Source: Rhodocyclaceae bacterium
GTDB lineage: Bacteria; Pseudomonadota; Gammaproteobacteria; Burkholderiales; Rhodocyclaceae
Assembly: GCA_013426785.1 (NCBI GenBank)
Contig: JACDZI010000004.1
Coordinates: 1 to 64,000, forward strand
Direction of reading: 5' to 3'
DNA length: 64,000 bases
Below the pieces are notes generated by a model. That model did not search any database. It was given only the letters and a program-made list of their open reading frames with translations, and was not told the DNA's origin. Both the position numbers and the translations under genes were made by a program. This document shows, in pieces, positions 28,802 through 38,911 of this stretch (the first letter of the stretch is position 1; every line of letters begins with the position of its first letter).

Positions 28802-29506
28802 TTATGCTGCCTGTGCGAAGAGGCTGGCCTGATCGACGCGAATACCAGCACCCATGGTCGAGGACACGGATACTTTCTTCAGATATTGGCCCTTCGCTGC
28901 CGCCGGCTTGGCCTTGTTGAGCGCCTCGACTAGCGCAGCCATGTTCTGCTGCAACTGTTCGACAGTGAACGAAGCGCGGCCGATCGTGCACTGGATAATG
29001 CCGGCCTTGTCGGTACGGTACTGCACCTGGCCCGCCTTGGCGTTCTTCACGGCTGTGGTCACGTCCATCGTCACCGTGCCCACCTTCGGGTTCGGCATCA
29101 GACCGCGGGGCCCAAGGATCTGACCCAACTGACCGACTACTTTCATGGCATCCGGAGTAGCAATACACATATCGAAATCGATCGTGCCACCCTTGACGCT
29201 CGCTGCCAGATCGTCAAAACCGACGACATCGGCACCGGCGGCCTTGGCCTCTTCCGCCTTGGCACCCTGAGCAAAGACGGCGACGCGCACCGACTTGCCG
29301 GTCCCCGCAGGCAAAACCACGGATCCACGCACGATTTGGTCGGATTTCTTCGCATCCACACCCAGATTCACCGCGACATCAATGGATTCATTAAACTTGG
29401 CGGTCGCGTTTCCTTTGACGAGTTCAAGAGCCTCGGTCAGGGGATAGCTCTTGTTGCGGTCAACTTTGGCGCGGACCGCTATGACGCGCTTGGAATGCTT
29501 TGCCAT
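28802..29506 (-). CDS. rplA: 50S ribosomal protein L1 (start trimmed to MAKHSKRV)
   Basis: [31 protein letters not shown]. Confidence 0.98.
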   Translation of the reverse strand: MAKHSKRVIAVRAKVDRNKSYPLTEALELVKGNATAKFNESIDVAVNLGVDAKKSDQIVRGSVVLPAGTGKSVRVAVFAQGAKAEEAKAAGADVVGFDDLAASVKGGTIDFDMCIATPDAMKVVGQLGQILGPRGLMPNPKVGTVTMDVTTAVKNAKAGQVQYRTDKAGIIQCTIGRASFTVEQLQQNMAALVEALNKAKPAAAKGQYLKKVSVSSTMGAGIRVDQASLFAQAA

Positions 29507-29507
29507 G

Positions 29508-29939
29508 TCAGTGTCCTTCCACGGTAATGCCCATACTGCGGGCGCTGCCGGCAATGGTACGAACGGCGGCATCCATGTCGGCAGCCGTCAGATCCTTCAT
29601 CTTGGTCTTGGCAATTTCCTCGGCCTGGGCGCGAGTGATTTTGCCAACCTTGTCGGTATGCGGCTTCGGCGAGCCTTTCTGGATACCGGCCGCCTTCTTG
29701 ATCAGCACGGTCGCCGGCGGCGTCTTCATGATGAAGGTGAAGGACTTGTCAGCGAAGGCCGTGATCACCACGGGAATCGGCAGACCCGGTTCGAGACCCT
29801 GAGTCTGGGCATTGAAGGCCTTGCAAAATTCCATGATATTGAGGCCACGCTGACCGAGCGCAGGGCCGATCGGAGGCGAAGGGTTCGCCTTTCCGGCCGG
29901 CACTTGCAGCTTGACGTAGCCGACGATTTTCTTTGCCAT
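29508..29939 (-). CDS. rplK: 50S ribosomal protein L11
   Basis: [46 protein letters not shown]. Confidence 0.99.
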   Translation of the reverse strand: MAKKIVGYVKLQVPAGKANPSPPIGPALGQRGLNIMEFCKAFNAQTQGLEPGLPIPVVITAFADKSFTFIMKTPPATVLIKKAAGIQKGSPKPHTDKVGKITRAQAEEIAKTKMKDLTAADMDAAVRTIAGSARSMGITVEGH

Positions 29940-30037
29940 GTTCTAACTCCTGATTGAGTGGTAACGCGCTTTCGCTTGCACTACTCACGCTCCTCTTGCC
30001 GCGGATGAGGCGCCCCGCTGCGATGCGCTTGAATCTG

Positions 30038-30571
30038 TCAGGCCTTCTCGACCTGGGCGAACTCGAGTTCCACCGGCGTTGCCCGACCGAAAATGGTCAC
30101 GGATACGCGCAGACGGCTCTTGTCGTAATTAACTTCTTCCACAGTGCCATTGAAATCGGTGAAGGGACCATCCTTGACACGCACCATTTCGCCAGTTTCG
30201 AACAGCACCTTGGGACGCGGCTTCTCGACGCCTTCCTGCATCTGCTGCATGATCTTCTCGACCTCCTTTTCGGAGATCGGCGTCGGCTTGGTCGCCGTGC
30301 CACCCACAAAACCAGTCACCTTCGGTGTGCTCTTCACGAGGTGCCAGCTATCGTCGCCCATGTCCATTTCGACCAGCACATAACCGGGAAAGAACTTGCG
30401 CTCGGAGATGCTCTTCTGGCCGCTCCTCATTTCAACGACTTCCTCGACGGGCACCAAAATCTGACCGAACTTGTCCTGCATCCCGGCGCGAGTGATCCGC
30501 TCAATCAAAGCACGCTGCACCGATTTTTCAAAGCCCGAATAGGCGTGCACCACGTACCAGCGTTTTGTCAT
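30038..30571 (-). CDS. nusG: Transcription termination/antitermination protein NusG (start trimmed to [11 protein letters not shown])
   Basis: [26 protein letters not shown] motif at the C-terminus. Confidence 0.98.
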   Translation of the reverse strand: MTKRWYVVHAYSGFEKSVQRALIERITRAGMQDKFGQILVPVEEVVEMRSGQKSISERKFFPGYVLVEMDMGDDSWHLVKSTPKVTGFVGGTATKPTPISEKEVEKIMQQMQEGVEKPRPKVLFETGEMVRVKDGPFTDFNGTVEEVNYDKSRLRVSVTIFGRATPVELEFAQVEKA

Positions 30572-30921
30572 GACTTTTTCCACCCCAGTACCAGATCGTA
30601 AAGCACCCACTCCAGGCTCTTGTCTGTCACCCACAGCACGATGGCCATGACAAGAACAAACGCAAATACGACACCCGTCGTCTGCATGGTTTCCTTGCGC
30701 GAAGGCCAGACCACCTTCTTAGCTTCGGTAATCGACTCCCTGCCAAGCTGAACAAAGTTTTGCCCCGGTTCGGTAACCCACGCCACTGCAGCGCCAGCAG
30801 CCAAGCCGAACAACACGGCCAGCACACGCAACACCAGCGCCTGTTCGGAAAGCAGGTAAAAGCCCGCGAGGCCTGCCACGACCAGCAGCAATGCAAACGC
30901 GAACTTCAATTTATCGGCCAT
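30568..30921 (-). CDS. secE: Preprotein translocase subunit SecE
   Basis: [44 protein letters not shown]; overlaps the nusG start. Confidence 0.97.
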   Translation of the reverse strand: MADKLKFAFALLLVVAGLAGFYLLSEQALVLRVLAVLFGLAAGAAVAWVTEPGQNFVQLGRESITEAKKVVWPSRKETMQTTGVVFAFVLVMAIVLWVTDKSLEWVLYDLVLGWKKS

Positions 30922-30952
30922 TTCAGTGTTTGCCCGTTCTCATCAAGTTTGG

Positions 30953-31028
30953 TGGCAGGGGCAGAGGGAATCGAACCCCCAACCTGCGGTTTTGGAGACC
31001 GCCGCTCTGCCAATTGAGCTATACCCCT
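30953..31028 (-). tRNA. tRNA-Trp (CCA anticodon)
   Basis: AGGGGTATAGCTCAATTGGCAGAGCGGCGGTCTCCAAAACCGCAGGTTGGGGGTTCGATTCCCTCTGCCCCTGCCA folds as a cloverleaf. Confidence 0.97.
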
Positions 31029-31090
31029 GCGGTAAAGACTTCAAGGGGCGGCACCCCGAAAGGTACCGCCCCGACTGTTTGAACCGCTCC

Positions 31091-32281
31091 TTACTCGACG
31101 ATTTTTGCGACGACGCCGGCGCCGACGGTACGGCCACCTTCGCGGATGGCGAAGCGCAGTCCGTCTTCCATCGCGATCGGCGCAATCAGCTTCACCGTCA
31201 TCTGCACGTTGTCACCCGGCATCACCATCTCGATCCCCGCCGGCAGTTCGCACGCCCCGGTCACGTCCGTCGTCCGAAAGTAGAACTGCGGACGGTAGCC
31301 GTTGAAGAACGGGGTATGACGGCCACCTTCGTCCTTCGACAGAACATAGACTTCGGCGACGAAATGAGTGTGCGGGGTGATGGAGCCCGGCTTGGCCAGC
31401 ACCTGACCACGCTCAACTTCTTCACGCTTGGTACCGCGCAGCAGCACGCCGACGTTGTCGCCCGCCTGCCCCTGGTCGAGCAGCTTGCGGAACATTTCGA
31501 CACCGGTACAGGTGGTCTTGACGGTGGGACGGATACCGACGATTTCAATTTCTTCGCCAACCTTGACGACGCCACGCTCAACCCGACCGGTCACGACAGT
31601 GCCGCGACCTGAGATGGAGAAGACGTCTTCGATGGGCATCAGGAAGGGTTTGTCGATGGCGCGCTCGGGGGTGGGAATGTAGCTATCCAGCGCTTCCGCC
31701 AACTGAAGAATGGCCAACTCGCCGAGTTCGCCTTTGTCGCCTTCCATGGCCTTCAGGGCGGAACCCTTGACGATCGGGATGTCGTCGCCCGGAAAGTCGT
31801 ACTTGCTGAGCAGTTCGCGCACTTCCATTTCGACGAGTTCGAGCAGTTCGGCATCGTCCACCATGTCGCACTTGTTCATGAAGACGATGATAAAGGGGAC
31901 ACCGACCTGACGGGCCAGCAGGATGTGTTCACGAGTCTGCGGCATCGGGCCGTCAGCGGCCGAAACCACCAAGATCGCACCGTCCATCTGGGCAGCACCC
32001 GTGATCATGTTCTTGACGTAGTCAGCATGCCCCGGACAGTCAACGTGCGCATAGTGACGGTTTGCCGTCTCGTATTCAACGTGCGCCGTGTTGATGGTGA
32101 TGCCCCGCGCCTTCTCTTCCGGCGCTGCATCAATCTGGTCGTAGGCCTTCGCCTCCCCACCAAACTTCGCCGACAGCACCGATGTGATCGCCGCCGTCAA
32201 CGTCGTCTTGCCATGATCCACGTGCCCAATCGTCCCCACATTCACATGCGGCTTCGTTCGCTCAAATTTGCCTTTTGCCAT
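31091..32281 (-). CDS. tuf: Elongation factor Tu (second copy, tRNA-linked)
   Basis: Protein identical to the 14755..15945 copy. Confidence 0.99.
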   Translation of the reverse strand: MAKGKFERTKPHVNVGTIGHVDHGKTTLTAAITSVLSAKFGGEAKAYDQIDAAPEEKARGITINTAHVEYETANRHYAHVDCPGHADYVKNMITGAAQMDGAILVVSAADGPMPQTREHILLARQVGVPFIIVFMNKCDMVDDAELLELVEMEVRELLSKYDFPGDDIPIVKGSALKAMEGDKGELGELAILQLAEALDSYIPTPERAIDKPFLMPIEDVFSISGRGTVVTGRVERGVVKVGEEIEIVGIRPTVKTTCTGVEMFRKLLDQGQAGDNVGVLLRGTKREEVERGQVLAKPGSITPHTHFVAEVYVLSKDEGGRHTPFFNGYRPQFYFRTTDVTGACELPAGIEMVMPGDNVQMTVKLIAPIAMEDGLRFAIREGGRTVGAGVVAKIVE

Positions 32282-32319
32282 GATCGGTTACCCCAACAAG
32301 TCCGGTCCGAGAATATTGG

Positions 32320-32394
<75 letters not shown>

Positions 32395-32454
32395 GCTAAA
32401 AACATAAAAACAGACACTGCAACTACCATCTCGTTTCAAAACAGCTGCAAGGCA

Positions 32455-32530
32455 TGGAGCGGGCGACGAGGTTCGAACTCGCGACATCTTGCTTGGAAGG
32501 CAAGTGCTCTACCATCTGAGCTACACCCGC
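32455..32530 (-). tRNA. tRNA-Gly (TCC anticodon)
   Basis: GCGGGTGTAGCTCAGATGGTAGAGCACTTGCCTTCCAAGCAAG...CGCCCGCTCCA. Confidence 0.97.
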
Positions 32531-32594
32531 TTTCGATCCCTGATACACCCAAACCAACCCACCCAAGAACGGCTTCGGGCAGGCCTTGCAGCAT

Positions 32595-32681
<87 letters not shown>

Positions 32682-32694
32682 AGCGAAACGTGGC

Positions 32695-32724
32695 ATTATG
32701 CAGGATTCAGGGTCAGGTTGTCAA
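32695..32724 (-). promoter_or_regulatory. Candidate sigma70 promoter of the tRNA-Tyr/Gly/Thr-tuf operon: TTGACA-N18-CATAAT
   Basis: Minus strand TTGACAACCTGACCCTGAATCCTGCATAATGCCACG, 14 nt upstream of tRNA-Tyr. Confidence 0.75.
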
Positions 32725-32792
32725 TGCAGTTCGAAACTTAACGGAGATTATGGGCATCCGGGCCGGTGCATTGGCAGCGTAGAATCCGCACC

Positions 32793-34181
32793 ATGAACAC
32801 GCATGCCCGCTTGCCCGATGCACTGGCAGACGCCCTGGCCGGACGTTTCGGTGAGCGTTTTTCGACCAATCCGGCGATCTGCACCCATCACGGTCAGGAC
32901 GAGTCTTCCCTGCCTGCGCCCCCCCCGGATGGCGTTGTTTTTGCCCAATCCACCGAGGAGGTCAGTGCAACCGTAGCCTTGTGCAGAGCCCACCGGGTGC
33001 CGGTAATTGCCTTCGGCACCGGTACGTCGCTTGAAGGACAATTGCATGCTGTCAGAGGCGGTATCTGTGTCGATCTTGCCGGCATGAACCGTGTTCTTGC
33101 CATCCGTCCGGAAGATCTGGATGCCACAGTCGAAGCCGGGGTCACCCGCAAGCAACTGAATTCCGCCCTGCACGGGTCGGGGCTGTTTTTCCCCATCGAC
33201 CCCGGTGCCGACGCCAGCCTTGGAGGCATGGCAGCAACCCGCGCTTCGGGCACCAATGCGGTGCGTTACGGCACCATGCGCGAAAGCGTGCTGGCCATGA
33301 CAGTCGTGCTGCCCGACGCCCGCATCATCCATACAGGTTCCCGCGCCAAGAAATCTGCCGCCGGGTACGACCTCACACGTCTGTTCGTCGGCAGCGAAGG
33401 TACGCTTGGGATCACCACAGAATTGACCGTGCGACTGCACCCCCTGCCCGAAGCGATCGGGTCGGCATTCTGCGCCTTCCCCTCCATCGCCGCCGCCGTC
33501 GATACTGTTATCCAGACCATTCAGCTTGGCTTACCTGTCGCCCGCATTGAACTATTGGACAGTTTGTCGGTGCAGGCCATCAATCGCCACAGCAAAACCA
33601 GCCTGCGCGATACGCCGACGCTGTTTTTCGAACTACACGGTTCGCCGGCCAGTGTGGCGGAACAAACCGAGGTGCTGCAAGGCATCGCCGCCGAACACGG
33701 CGGGATGGACTTCGAATGGGCGAACCAGCCGGAGGACCGCTCGCGCCTCTGGCAGGCCCGACATGACGCCTATTACGCCTGCCTCGGCTTGATGCCGGGC
33801 GCCCGGTCGATCACCACCGACGTGTGCGTGCCCATCTCACGCCTGGCCGACTGTATCGCGGCGACCCTTGCCGACCTCGAACAGACTGGGCTGACCGCCC
33901 CCCTGCTGGGCCATGTTGGCGACGGCAACTTCCATATGCTCCTGCTGGTGCATCCCGACGACGCGGCCATGACCGAGCGCGCGTACGACTTCGCCAAGCG
34001 ACTGGCTGAGCGGGCCATTGCGATGGATGGCACCTGCACCGGAGAACACGGCATCGGCCGCGGCAAACGCCGGTACATGGCGCTGGAACACGGGGAAGGC
34101 GCTCTGGATGTGATGCGCATCATCAAGCACGCCATCGACCCCGAAAACCTGATGAATCCGGGCAAGATCCTGCCCGACTGA
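32793..34181 (+). CDS. FAD-linked oxidase, glycolate oxidase (GlcD)/D-lactate dehydrogenase-like
   Basis: FGTGTSLEGQ, GSEGTLGITTELTVRLHPLPE, GEHGIGRGKRRYM motifs. Confidence 0.85.
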   Translation: MNTHARLPDALADALAGRFGERFSTNPAICTHHGQDESSLPAPPPDGVVFAQSTEEVSATVALCRAHRVPVIAFGTGTSLEGQLHAVRGGICVDLAGMNRVLAIRPEDLDATVEAGVTRKQLNSALHGSGLFFPIDPGADASLGGMAATRASGTNAVRYGTMRESVLAMTVVLPDARIIHTGSRAKKSAAGYDLTRLFVGSEGTLGITTELTVRLHPLPEAIGSAFCAFPSIAAAVDTVIQTIQLGLPVARIELLDSLSVQAINRHSKTSLRDTPTLFFELHGSPASVAEQTEVLQGIAAEHGGMDFEWANQPEDRSRLWQARHDAYYACLGLMPGARSITTDVCVPISRLADCIAATLADLEQTGLTAPLLGHVGDGNFHMLLLVHPDDAAMTERAYDFAKRLAERAIAMDGTCTGEHGIGRGKRRYMALEHGEGALDVMRIIKHAIDPENLMNPGKILPD

Positions 34182-34188
34182 CCTCTCG

Positions 34189-34971
34189 ATGCCTGCCTCC
34201 TCGCCGGCAACCTACTCCTTCCGGGCTGCCGCACTCGCGCAACTTGGCGGATTGATGGGGATCCTCACGCTAATTGTCGTACTGGTCCAACTGGGGCAGA
34301 TTGATCCGCGCCCCGTCGCCCGGCTCCTCGCCCTCCTGCAAGGCGGCATCGCCGCCACGGTCGCGCTGCGGCAGCACGCCCCACCCTGGTGGCTAGGCAT
34401 CCACCTCGCGTTCGTTCCCTTGGTCGTCTTTGCCCAGGACCTCGACATCGCCCCGGGTTGGTTCCTGGCACTTTTCCTGCTCCTGCTGACGACCTTCTGG
34501 AGGACGGACAAAAGCCGCGTGCCACTCTACCTGACCAATCGGGCCACGGCAACCGCTCTGCTCGAACTGCTGCCGCCGGGTTTTCATCAGGTCATTGATC
34601 TCGGCTGCGGTGACGGTGGCCTCCTGCGCCGCCTGGCCCTGGCGCGTCCCGATTGCCGCTTCGTTGGCATCGAACACGCCCCGCTGACCTGGCTGGTGGC
34701 GCATCTGAGCACGCTGAGCCTGGATAATGTCAGCATTCGGCGCGGCGACTTCTGGACCGAGCCGCTGGGCGGCTACCACCTCGTCTATGCCTTCCTGTCC
34801 ACCGCCCCGATGCCGCAGCTCTGGGAAAAACTGAAGCAGGAAATGGCACCGGAAGCCCGGTTTGTCAGCAACAGCTTCGCTGTTCCGGACATCGAGCCAA
34901 CTCAGGAAATCGCCGTTGCCGACCGGCGCGGTACCCGGCTTTACCTCTACACGCTGCCACCGGCGCGATAA
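34189..34971 (+). CDS. Membrane-anchored class I SAM-dependent methyltransferase
   Basis: Three hydrophobic N-terminal segments then VIDLGCGDGGLLRRLA. Confidence 0.7.
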   Translation: MPASSPATYSFRAAALAQLGGLMGILTLIVVLVQLGQIDPRPVARLLALLQGGIAATVALRQHAPPWWLGIHLAFVPLVVFAQDLDIAPGWFLALFLLLLTTFWRTDKSRVPLYLTNRATATALLELLPPGFHQVIDLGCGDGGLLRRLALARPDCRFVGIEHAPLTWLVAHLSTLSLDNVSIRRGDFWTEPLGGYHLVYAFLSTAPMPQLWEKLKQEMAPEARFVSNSFAVPDIEPTQEIAVADRRGTRLYLYTLPPAR

Positions 34972-35069
34972 AGCCGGCGATTCCGTCGCATTTCCAGACA
35001 TAGCCTGCGTTGCGGATCAAGAATAATCCTGATCCAGACGCGCAACGGTTTGCATGCGCAGGAGACAAC

Positions 35070-35768
35070 ATGGCAGACATCATCTGTGTAATCGGCAACA
35101 AGGGGGGCACGGGCAAGACGACCCTGTCGCATATGCTCTGCCAGGGCATGGGCCTGCTCGGCCAGCGTTCGGTCTGCGTGCTGACCGACACCCACCGCGA
35201 ACCGCTCGACCCGAGCGGCCGACGCTATCTGCTCGCCGACGCCCGTTCGCGCGAGGCACTGGTGAAAGTGGTCGACAAGGTGCGCGGCCTGAAGGCCTGG
35301 CTCGGCATCATCGATGGCGGGGGCAACCGCACGGAAATGGATCGTCGCCTCTATGGTGTCGCCGATCTGGTGCTGTTGCCCTTCCGCGACTCGCACGAAG
35401 ACATCCGCACCGTCATCCGCGATCTGGAGATGTTCCCGCGCGCCTACGCGATCCCGACCCAATGGCCGACCAATGCCTGGCAGCGCGAGGCGGCGGAAAA
35501 AACGGTGGGCGAACTGCTGGCTCCCTATCACGACCGCATCCTCGATCCCGTCTTCAGCCTGTCTGGCAGCAAGATACTGTTGCAGAAGAACATGCCGGAG
35601 GGCCTGCCGACGCCACTGGCTAATGCCTGCCGCGCTGCCGCGCATCAGGTGGTTGATCTGCTTCAGCTGCCGCTAGATAACGAGGACCCACTGCCCGGCA
35701 TCGGCAACCGCATCGCCAATCCACCGCCACCGCAGGTGCAGATGGCGCAGTTGGCCGTCGCTGCCTGA
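35070..35768 (+). CDS. Orphan ParA/MinD-like ATPase
   Basis: Deviant Walker A GNKGGTGKTT. Confidence 0.75.
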   Translation: MADIICVIGNKGGTGKTTLSHMLCQGMGLLGQRSVCVLTDTHREPLDPSGRRYLLADARSREALVKVVDKVRGLKAWLGIIDGGGNRTEMDRRLYGVADLVLLPFRDSHEDIRTVIRDLEMFPRAYAIPTQWPTNAWQREAAEKTVGELLAPYHDRILDPVFSLSGSKILLQKNMPEGLPTPLANACRAAAHQVVDLLQLPLDNEDPLPGIGNRIANPPPPQVQMAQLAVAA

Positions 35769-35774
35769 TCCTGC

Positions 35775-36206
35775 CTATTTCCTGCCCTGCGCCACGAGCA
35801 GGGCCTGTGAGCGATTGCTCGCCCCAAGCGCCTTGAAAATTGAGGAGATGTGGTTCTTTACCGTTCCCTCAGTAACCTCCAGCAGCTTGGATATATCCCG
35901 GTTGGTTTTACCCTCGGCCAGCACTTCGCGCAAGGCGCCGAGCAATATGTCGGTGGGACTGGACTTAGAAACGAACCCCGCAGCGCCAAGGCGAATCGCT
36001 TTCAACACTGTATCGGCATCGTCCAGCACAGAAAGAATCACCACTGGCAAATGTGGAAAGCGCTGGCGCAGGAAGCCCAGAAACGCCAGGCTGCCAGTCC
36101 ACGGCAACATTAGTTCGAGCAGCACCAGGTCAAAATCGCCGGTAGCCAGCAGCAACCCTTCCCGAACCAGTGCATGATCCTCGATCACCAGAATACACAT
36201 CTGCAA
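35775..36206 (-). CDS. Shortened NarL/LuxR-type response regulator
   Basis: ILVIEDHALVREG receiver start and TNRDISKLLEVTEGTVKNHISSIFKALGASNRSQAL HTH; only 143 aa. Confidence 0.75.
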   Translation of the reverse strand: MQMCILVIEDHALVREGLLLATGDFDLVLLELMLPWTGSLAFLGFLRQRFPHLPVVILSVLDDADTVLKAIRLGAAGFVSKSSPTDILLGALREVLAEGKTNRDISKLLEVTEGTVKNHISSIFKALGASNRSQALLVAQGRK

Positions 36207-36263
36207 TTCCCTCGTTGAAGTCCGGTTATCATAGAGCCCCCCCCTTCCTGTCGAGAGCCAGCC

Positions 36264-36689
36264 ATGACAAACGAAACCACGAACGATCCGCTGGACTTCC
36301 TCAAGAACATGTGGGGGAACATGGGGTTCTCGATCCCGGGCATGGTGGCCCCTACCGTCGATACCGACGAATTATCGAAGCGTATCGCCGACCTGAAGGC
36401 GGTCGAGGGCTGGCTGAAGTCGAACCTCAGCCTGTTGCAGATGACGATTCAGGGTCTGGAGATGCAGCGTACCACGCTCAATACCCTGCAACAGATGAGC
36501 CAAGCCGCTCAGAATACCCAGAGCGGCGATGCGGCCACCACCAATCCGTTCCTCAACCCGGCAGCCTGGGGAATACCCTGGAACATGATGGCAAATGCCG
36601 TCCCGCCAGCGCCGACTTCTTCAACGGACGCGGCAAGCCCGGCCGGACAGGCAGCCTCAACCGGCGAGGCTGGCAAGCCAGATCGGTAG
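36264..36689 (+). CDS. PhaM-like polyhydroxyalkanoate granule protein
   Basis: PLDFLKNMWGNMG..IPGMVAPTVDTDELSKRIADLKAVEGWLKSNLSLLQMTIQGLEMQRTTLNTL. Confidence 0.75.
   Translation: MTNETTNDPLDFLKNMWGNMGFSIPGMVAPTVDTDELSKRIADLKAVEGWLKSNLSLLQMTIQGLEMQRTTLNTLQQMSQAAQNTQSGDAATTNPFLNPAAWGIPWNMMANAVPPAPTSSTDAASPAGQAASTGEAGKPDR
36593..36621 (-). repeat. Palindromic dispersed element copy R2 (inside the phaM-like CDS)
   Basis: AAATGCCGTCCCGCCAGCGCCGACTTCTT. Confidence 0.8.
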
Positions 36690-37556
36690 CGTTACCATCC
36701 CCAGCAGCGTACTGGCGGAAATCAGCCAGGCCACGCGGGGCCCGTCGCCCCCCATGCGCTGGGCCAGGATGTAGGCCGACGATGCGGTCGGCAAGGCAGC
36801 GAAGGCCATCGCAACATCGAAGTGAATGCCCTCCAGACCGATCAGGCGGGCAGCGATCAGCGCAATCAGCGGCATTGCCAGCAACTTGATCGCCAGGAAA
36901 TAGCCTGCTGCCACGCGTCCCGACTCTCCCAATGTTCCCCTCAGCTTGAGTGCCGCGCCAACGGCCAGCAGACCCAGGGCAATGGCCGCTTCGCCCAGAC
37001 GACCGAGAAACTGTCCCATGGGGGCCGGCACAGCCAGACCGGCAAGGTTCCATAGCAGCGCAATCATGGTCGACAGGAACAACGGGTTGCGCGCCAGTTC
37101 ACGCCAGATCGAGGTGCTACCGTGCCGCGCCAGCATCCACACGGCAGCCAGGTTGGCAAAAGGCACCATGCCGCCGGCCAGGATGCCCATCGCCGCCAGG
37201 CCCGCCGCACCATGAAGTTTGGCGGCAACCGCCAGCCCGACGTAGCTGTTGTAACGGAAGCTGCACTGAAACTGCGAGGCGTATGAGATCGGCGTGAGCT
37301 TCAGGAGCGGCCGCGCCAGCAGGGCCAGCAACATCGCCCCGGCCATCGCGATGGCTCCGACGCCGATCAGCGGCACGGCGGCGAAGGAGATCGGCGTCTT
37401 GGTGATCGCATTGAACAGCAGCGCCGGGAACAGCACGAAATACACCAGTTTCTCCAGCCCGGTCCAGAAATGATCCCCCAGCGACATCCAGCGCCGCAGG
37501 GCGTAGCCGAGCAGGATCAGCGCAAAATCCGGGAAGAGCGCCAGCGCGGTTTGCAT
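36657..37556 (-). CDS. AEC (auxin efflux carrier) family transporter
   Basis: ~10 TM, typical length and N-terminus. Confidence 0.8.
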   Translation of the reverse strand: MQTALALFPDFALILLGYALRRWMSLGDHFWTGLEKLVYFVLFPALLFNAITKTPISFAAVPLIGVGAIAMAGAMLLALLARPLLKLTPISYASQFQCSFRYNSYVGLAVAAKLHGAAGLAAMGILAGGMVPFANLAAVWMLARHGSTSIWRELARNPLFLSTMIALLWNLAGLAVPAPMGQFLGRLGEAAIALGLLAVGAALKLRGTLGESGRVAAGYFLAIKLLAMPLIALIAARLIGLEGIHFDVAMAFAALPTASSAYILAQRMGGDGPRVAWLISASTLLGMVTLPIWLASLAG

Positions 37557-37562
37557 TGGGGG

Positions 37563-38750
37563 TCAGATCACGCCCTGCGCGACGAACTGCTTGATTTCGG
37601 CGTCGGTATAGCCGGCCTCGCGCAGGATCGCCGTGCTGTCGGCGCCGACTTTCGGTGCCGGCCGATTTACCGCAAAATCGCAACCCGACAGCTTCAGCGG
37701 CGGCGCGAACTGAGTCAGCCCATCGGCTTCGAACAGCATGCCGCGCGCCTTGAGTTGGGGATGCTGCATCGCCTCCTCGAAACGCAACACCGGCGTCACG
37801 CCGCAATCCACTTTTTCGAACACAGCCGACCAATGTGCGAGCGGCTGGCTGGCGAACAAGGCTTCGAGGGCCTGTCGCGTGCGGGTGCCATCTTCGCCGC
37901 GCGCCAATCCATGCGGCTTGAGTTCCGGACGGCCGAGCGCGTCGCACATCACTTGCCAGAACTTCGGTTCGAGCGCCCCGACCGCCAGCGAACCGCCATC
38001 CGCCGTGCGATAGAGGCCATAGGCCGGCAGGCCGCCGTTGAGGTCGTCCGTACCGCGCGGCAACGTCTCGCCCCGCGTCAGCACCGACAGCAGGGCCGTG
38101 TAGGCGTGGACGAAAGTCGCATCGGTCATCGACACATCGACATAGCGGCCTTCGCCGCTGGCCCTGGCGCCGAGCACGGCGGCGAGAATGCCCAGCGCGG
38201 CCGTCAGCGCACCGCCGAGCAGGTCGCCGACCTGCAGGTTCGGGATCGCCGGAGCCTCGCCCGCGTTGCCAATCTGGTCAAGCACGCCAGAGGTGGCGAT
38301 GTAGTTGAGGTCGTGGCCGGCGCGGTCGCGCCACGGACCGTCCTGGCCGTAGCCGGTGATGGCGCAATAGACGATGCGCGGGTTGATCGCCTGCACGGCC
38401 GCATAACCGACGCCGAGCTTGTCGACCACGCCGGGCCGGAAGCTCTCGACGATCACGTCCGCCTCGCGCGCCAGGCGCAGGAACACCGCCACCCCGGCCG
38501 CCTGCTTGAGGTCGAGGCGCATGCCGCGCTTGTTCCTGTTGACCAGCCGGAAAAAGTAGCTGTCCTCGCCGGGCGCCGCCCCGGCGCTCATGCTGCGGGC
38601 GTAGTCGCCAACGCCGGTATCCTCGATCTTGATCACTTCGGCACCGAGATCGGCCAGGTGCAGGGTGCACACCGGGCCGGGCAGGAGGCGCGTCAGGTCG
38701 AGGATGCGCAGGCCGGCGAGGGGAAGCGGGTAAGCGGCGGGAGTAGTCAT
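37563..38750 (-). CDS. CaiB/BaiF (alpha-methylacyl-CoA racemase-like) CoA-transferase
   Basis: LAGLRILDLTRLLPGPVCTLHLADLGAEVIKIE, FRLVNRNKRGMRLDLK. Confidence 0.9.
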   Translation of the reverse strand: MTTPAAYPLPLAGLRILDLTRLLPGPVCTLHLADLGAEVIKIEDTGVGDYARSMSAGAAPGEDSYFFRLVNRNKRGMRLDLKQAAGVAVFLRLAREADVIVESFRPGVVDKLGVGYAAVQAINPRIVYCAITGYGQDGPWRDRAGHDLNYIATSGVLDQIGNAGEAPAIPNLQVGDLLGGALTAALGILAAVLGARASGEGRYVDVSMTDATFVHAYTALLSVLTRGETLPRGTDDLNGGLPAYGLYRTADGGSLAVGALEPKFWQVMCDALGRPELKPHGLARGEDGTRTRQALEALFASQPLAHWSAVFEKVDCGVTPVLRFEEAMQHPQLKARGMLFEADGLTQFAPPLKLSGCDFAVNRPAPKVGADSTAILREAGYTDAEIKQFVAQGVI

Positions 38751-38911
38751 GATGATCGGCCAATGAAAATGAAGGGCGAAGTGTAACGCGCCACCCTTCG
38801 GCCAAACTCGCGGCGAAAGGGCGCTTTATTCGGCACACGTCCGAAACGGACCAGGCGCTAAGGTAGCGTCGTCCAGCCCCATCACGCGACGGCTTTCATA
38901 TTGGTGGCATC

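Noticed and set aside
29940-30037. L1-binding autoregulatory structure in the rplK leader
   Set aside because: A GAGTGGT...ACTACTC hairpin is visible, but I could not confirm the L1 recognition motif by eye; it needs a covariance-model search.
32282-32319. Separate promoter or attenuator between tRNA-Thr and tuf
   Set aside because: Only 38 bp with no clear hexamers or hairpin; simple co-transcription with the tRNAs is enough.
36237-36244. C8 homopolymer upstream of the phaM-like gene (and C8 tracts near 10126 and 32920) as phase-variable switches
   Set aside because: Too short and without surface-antigen context; two are inside conserved coding sequence.
37640-37665. GCCGTGCTGTCGGCGCCGACTTTC resembling the palindromic element
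   Set aside because: The match is partial, without the full inverted arm, and the encoded KVGADSTAIL fits the normal C-terminal pattern of CaiB-type proteins; not counted as a copy.
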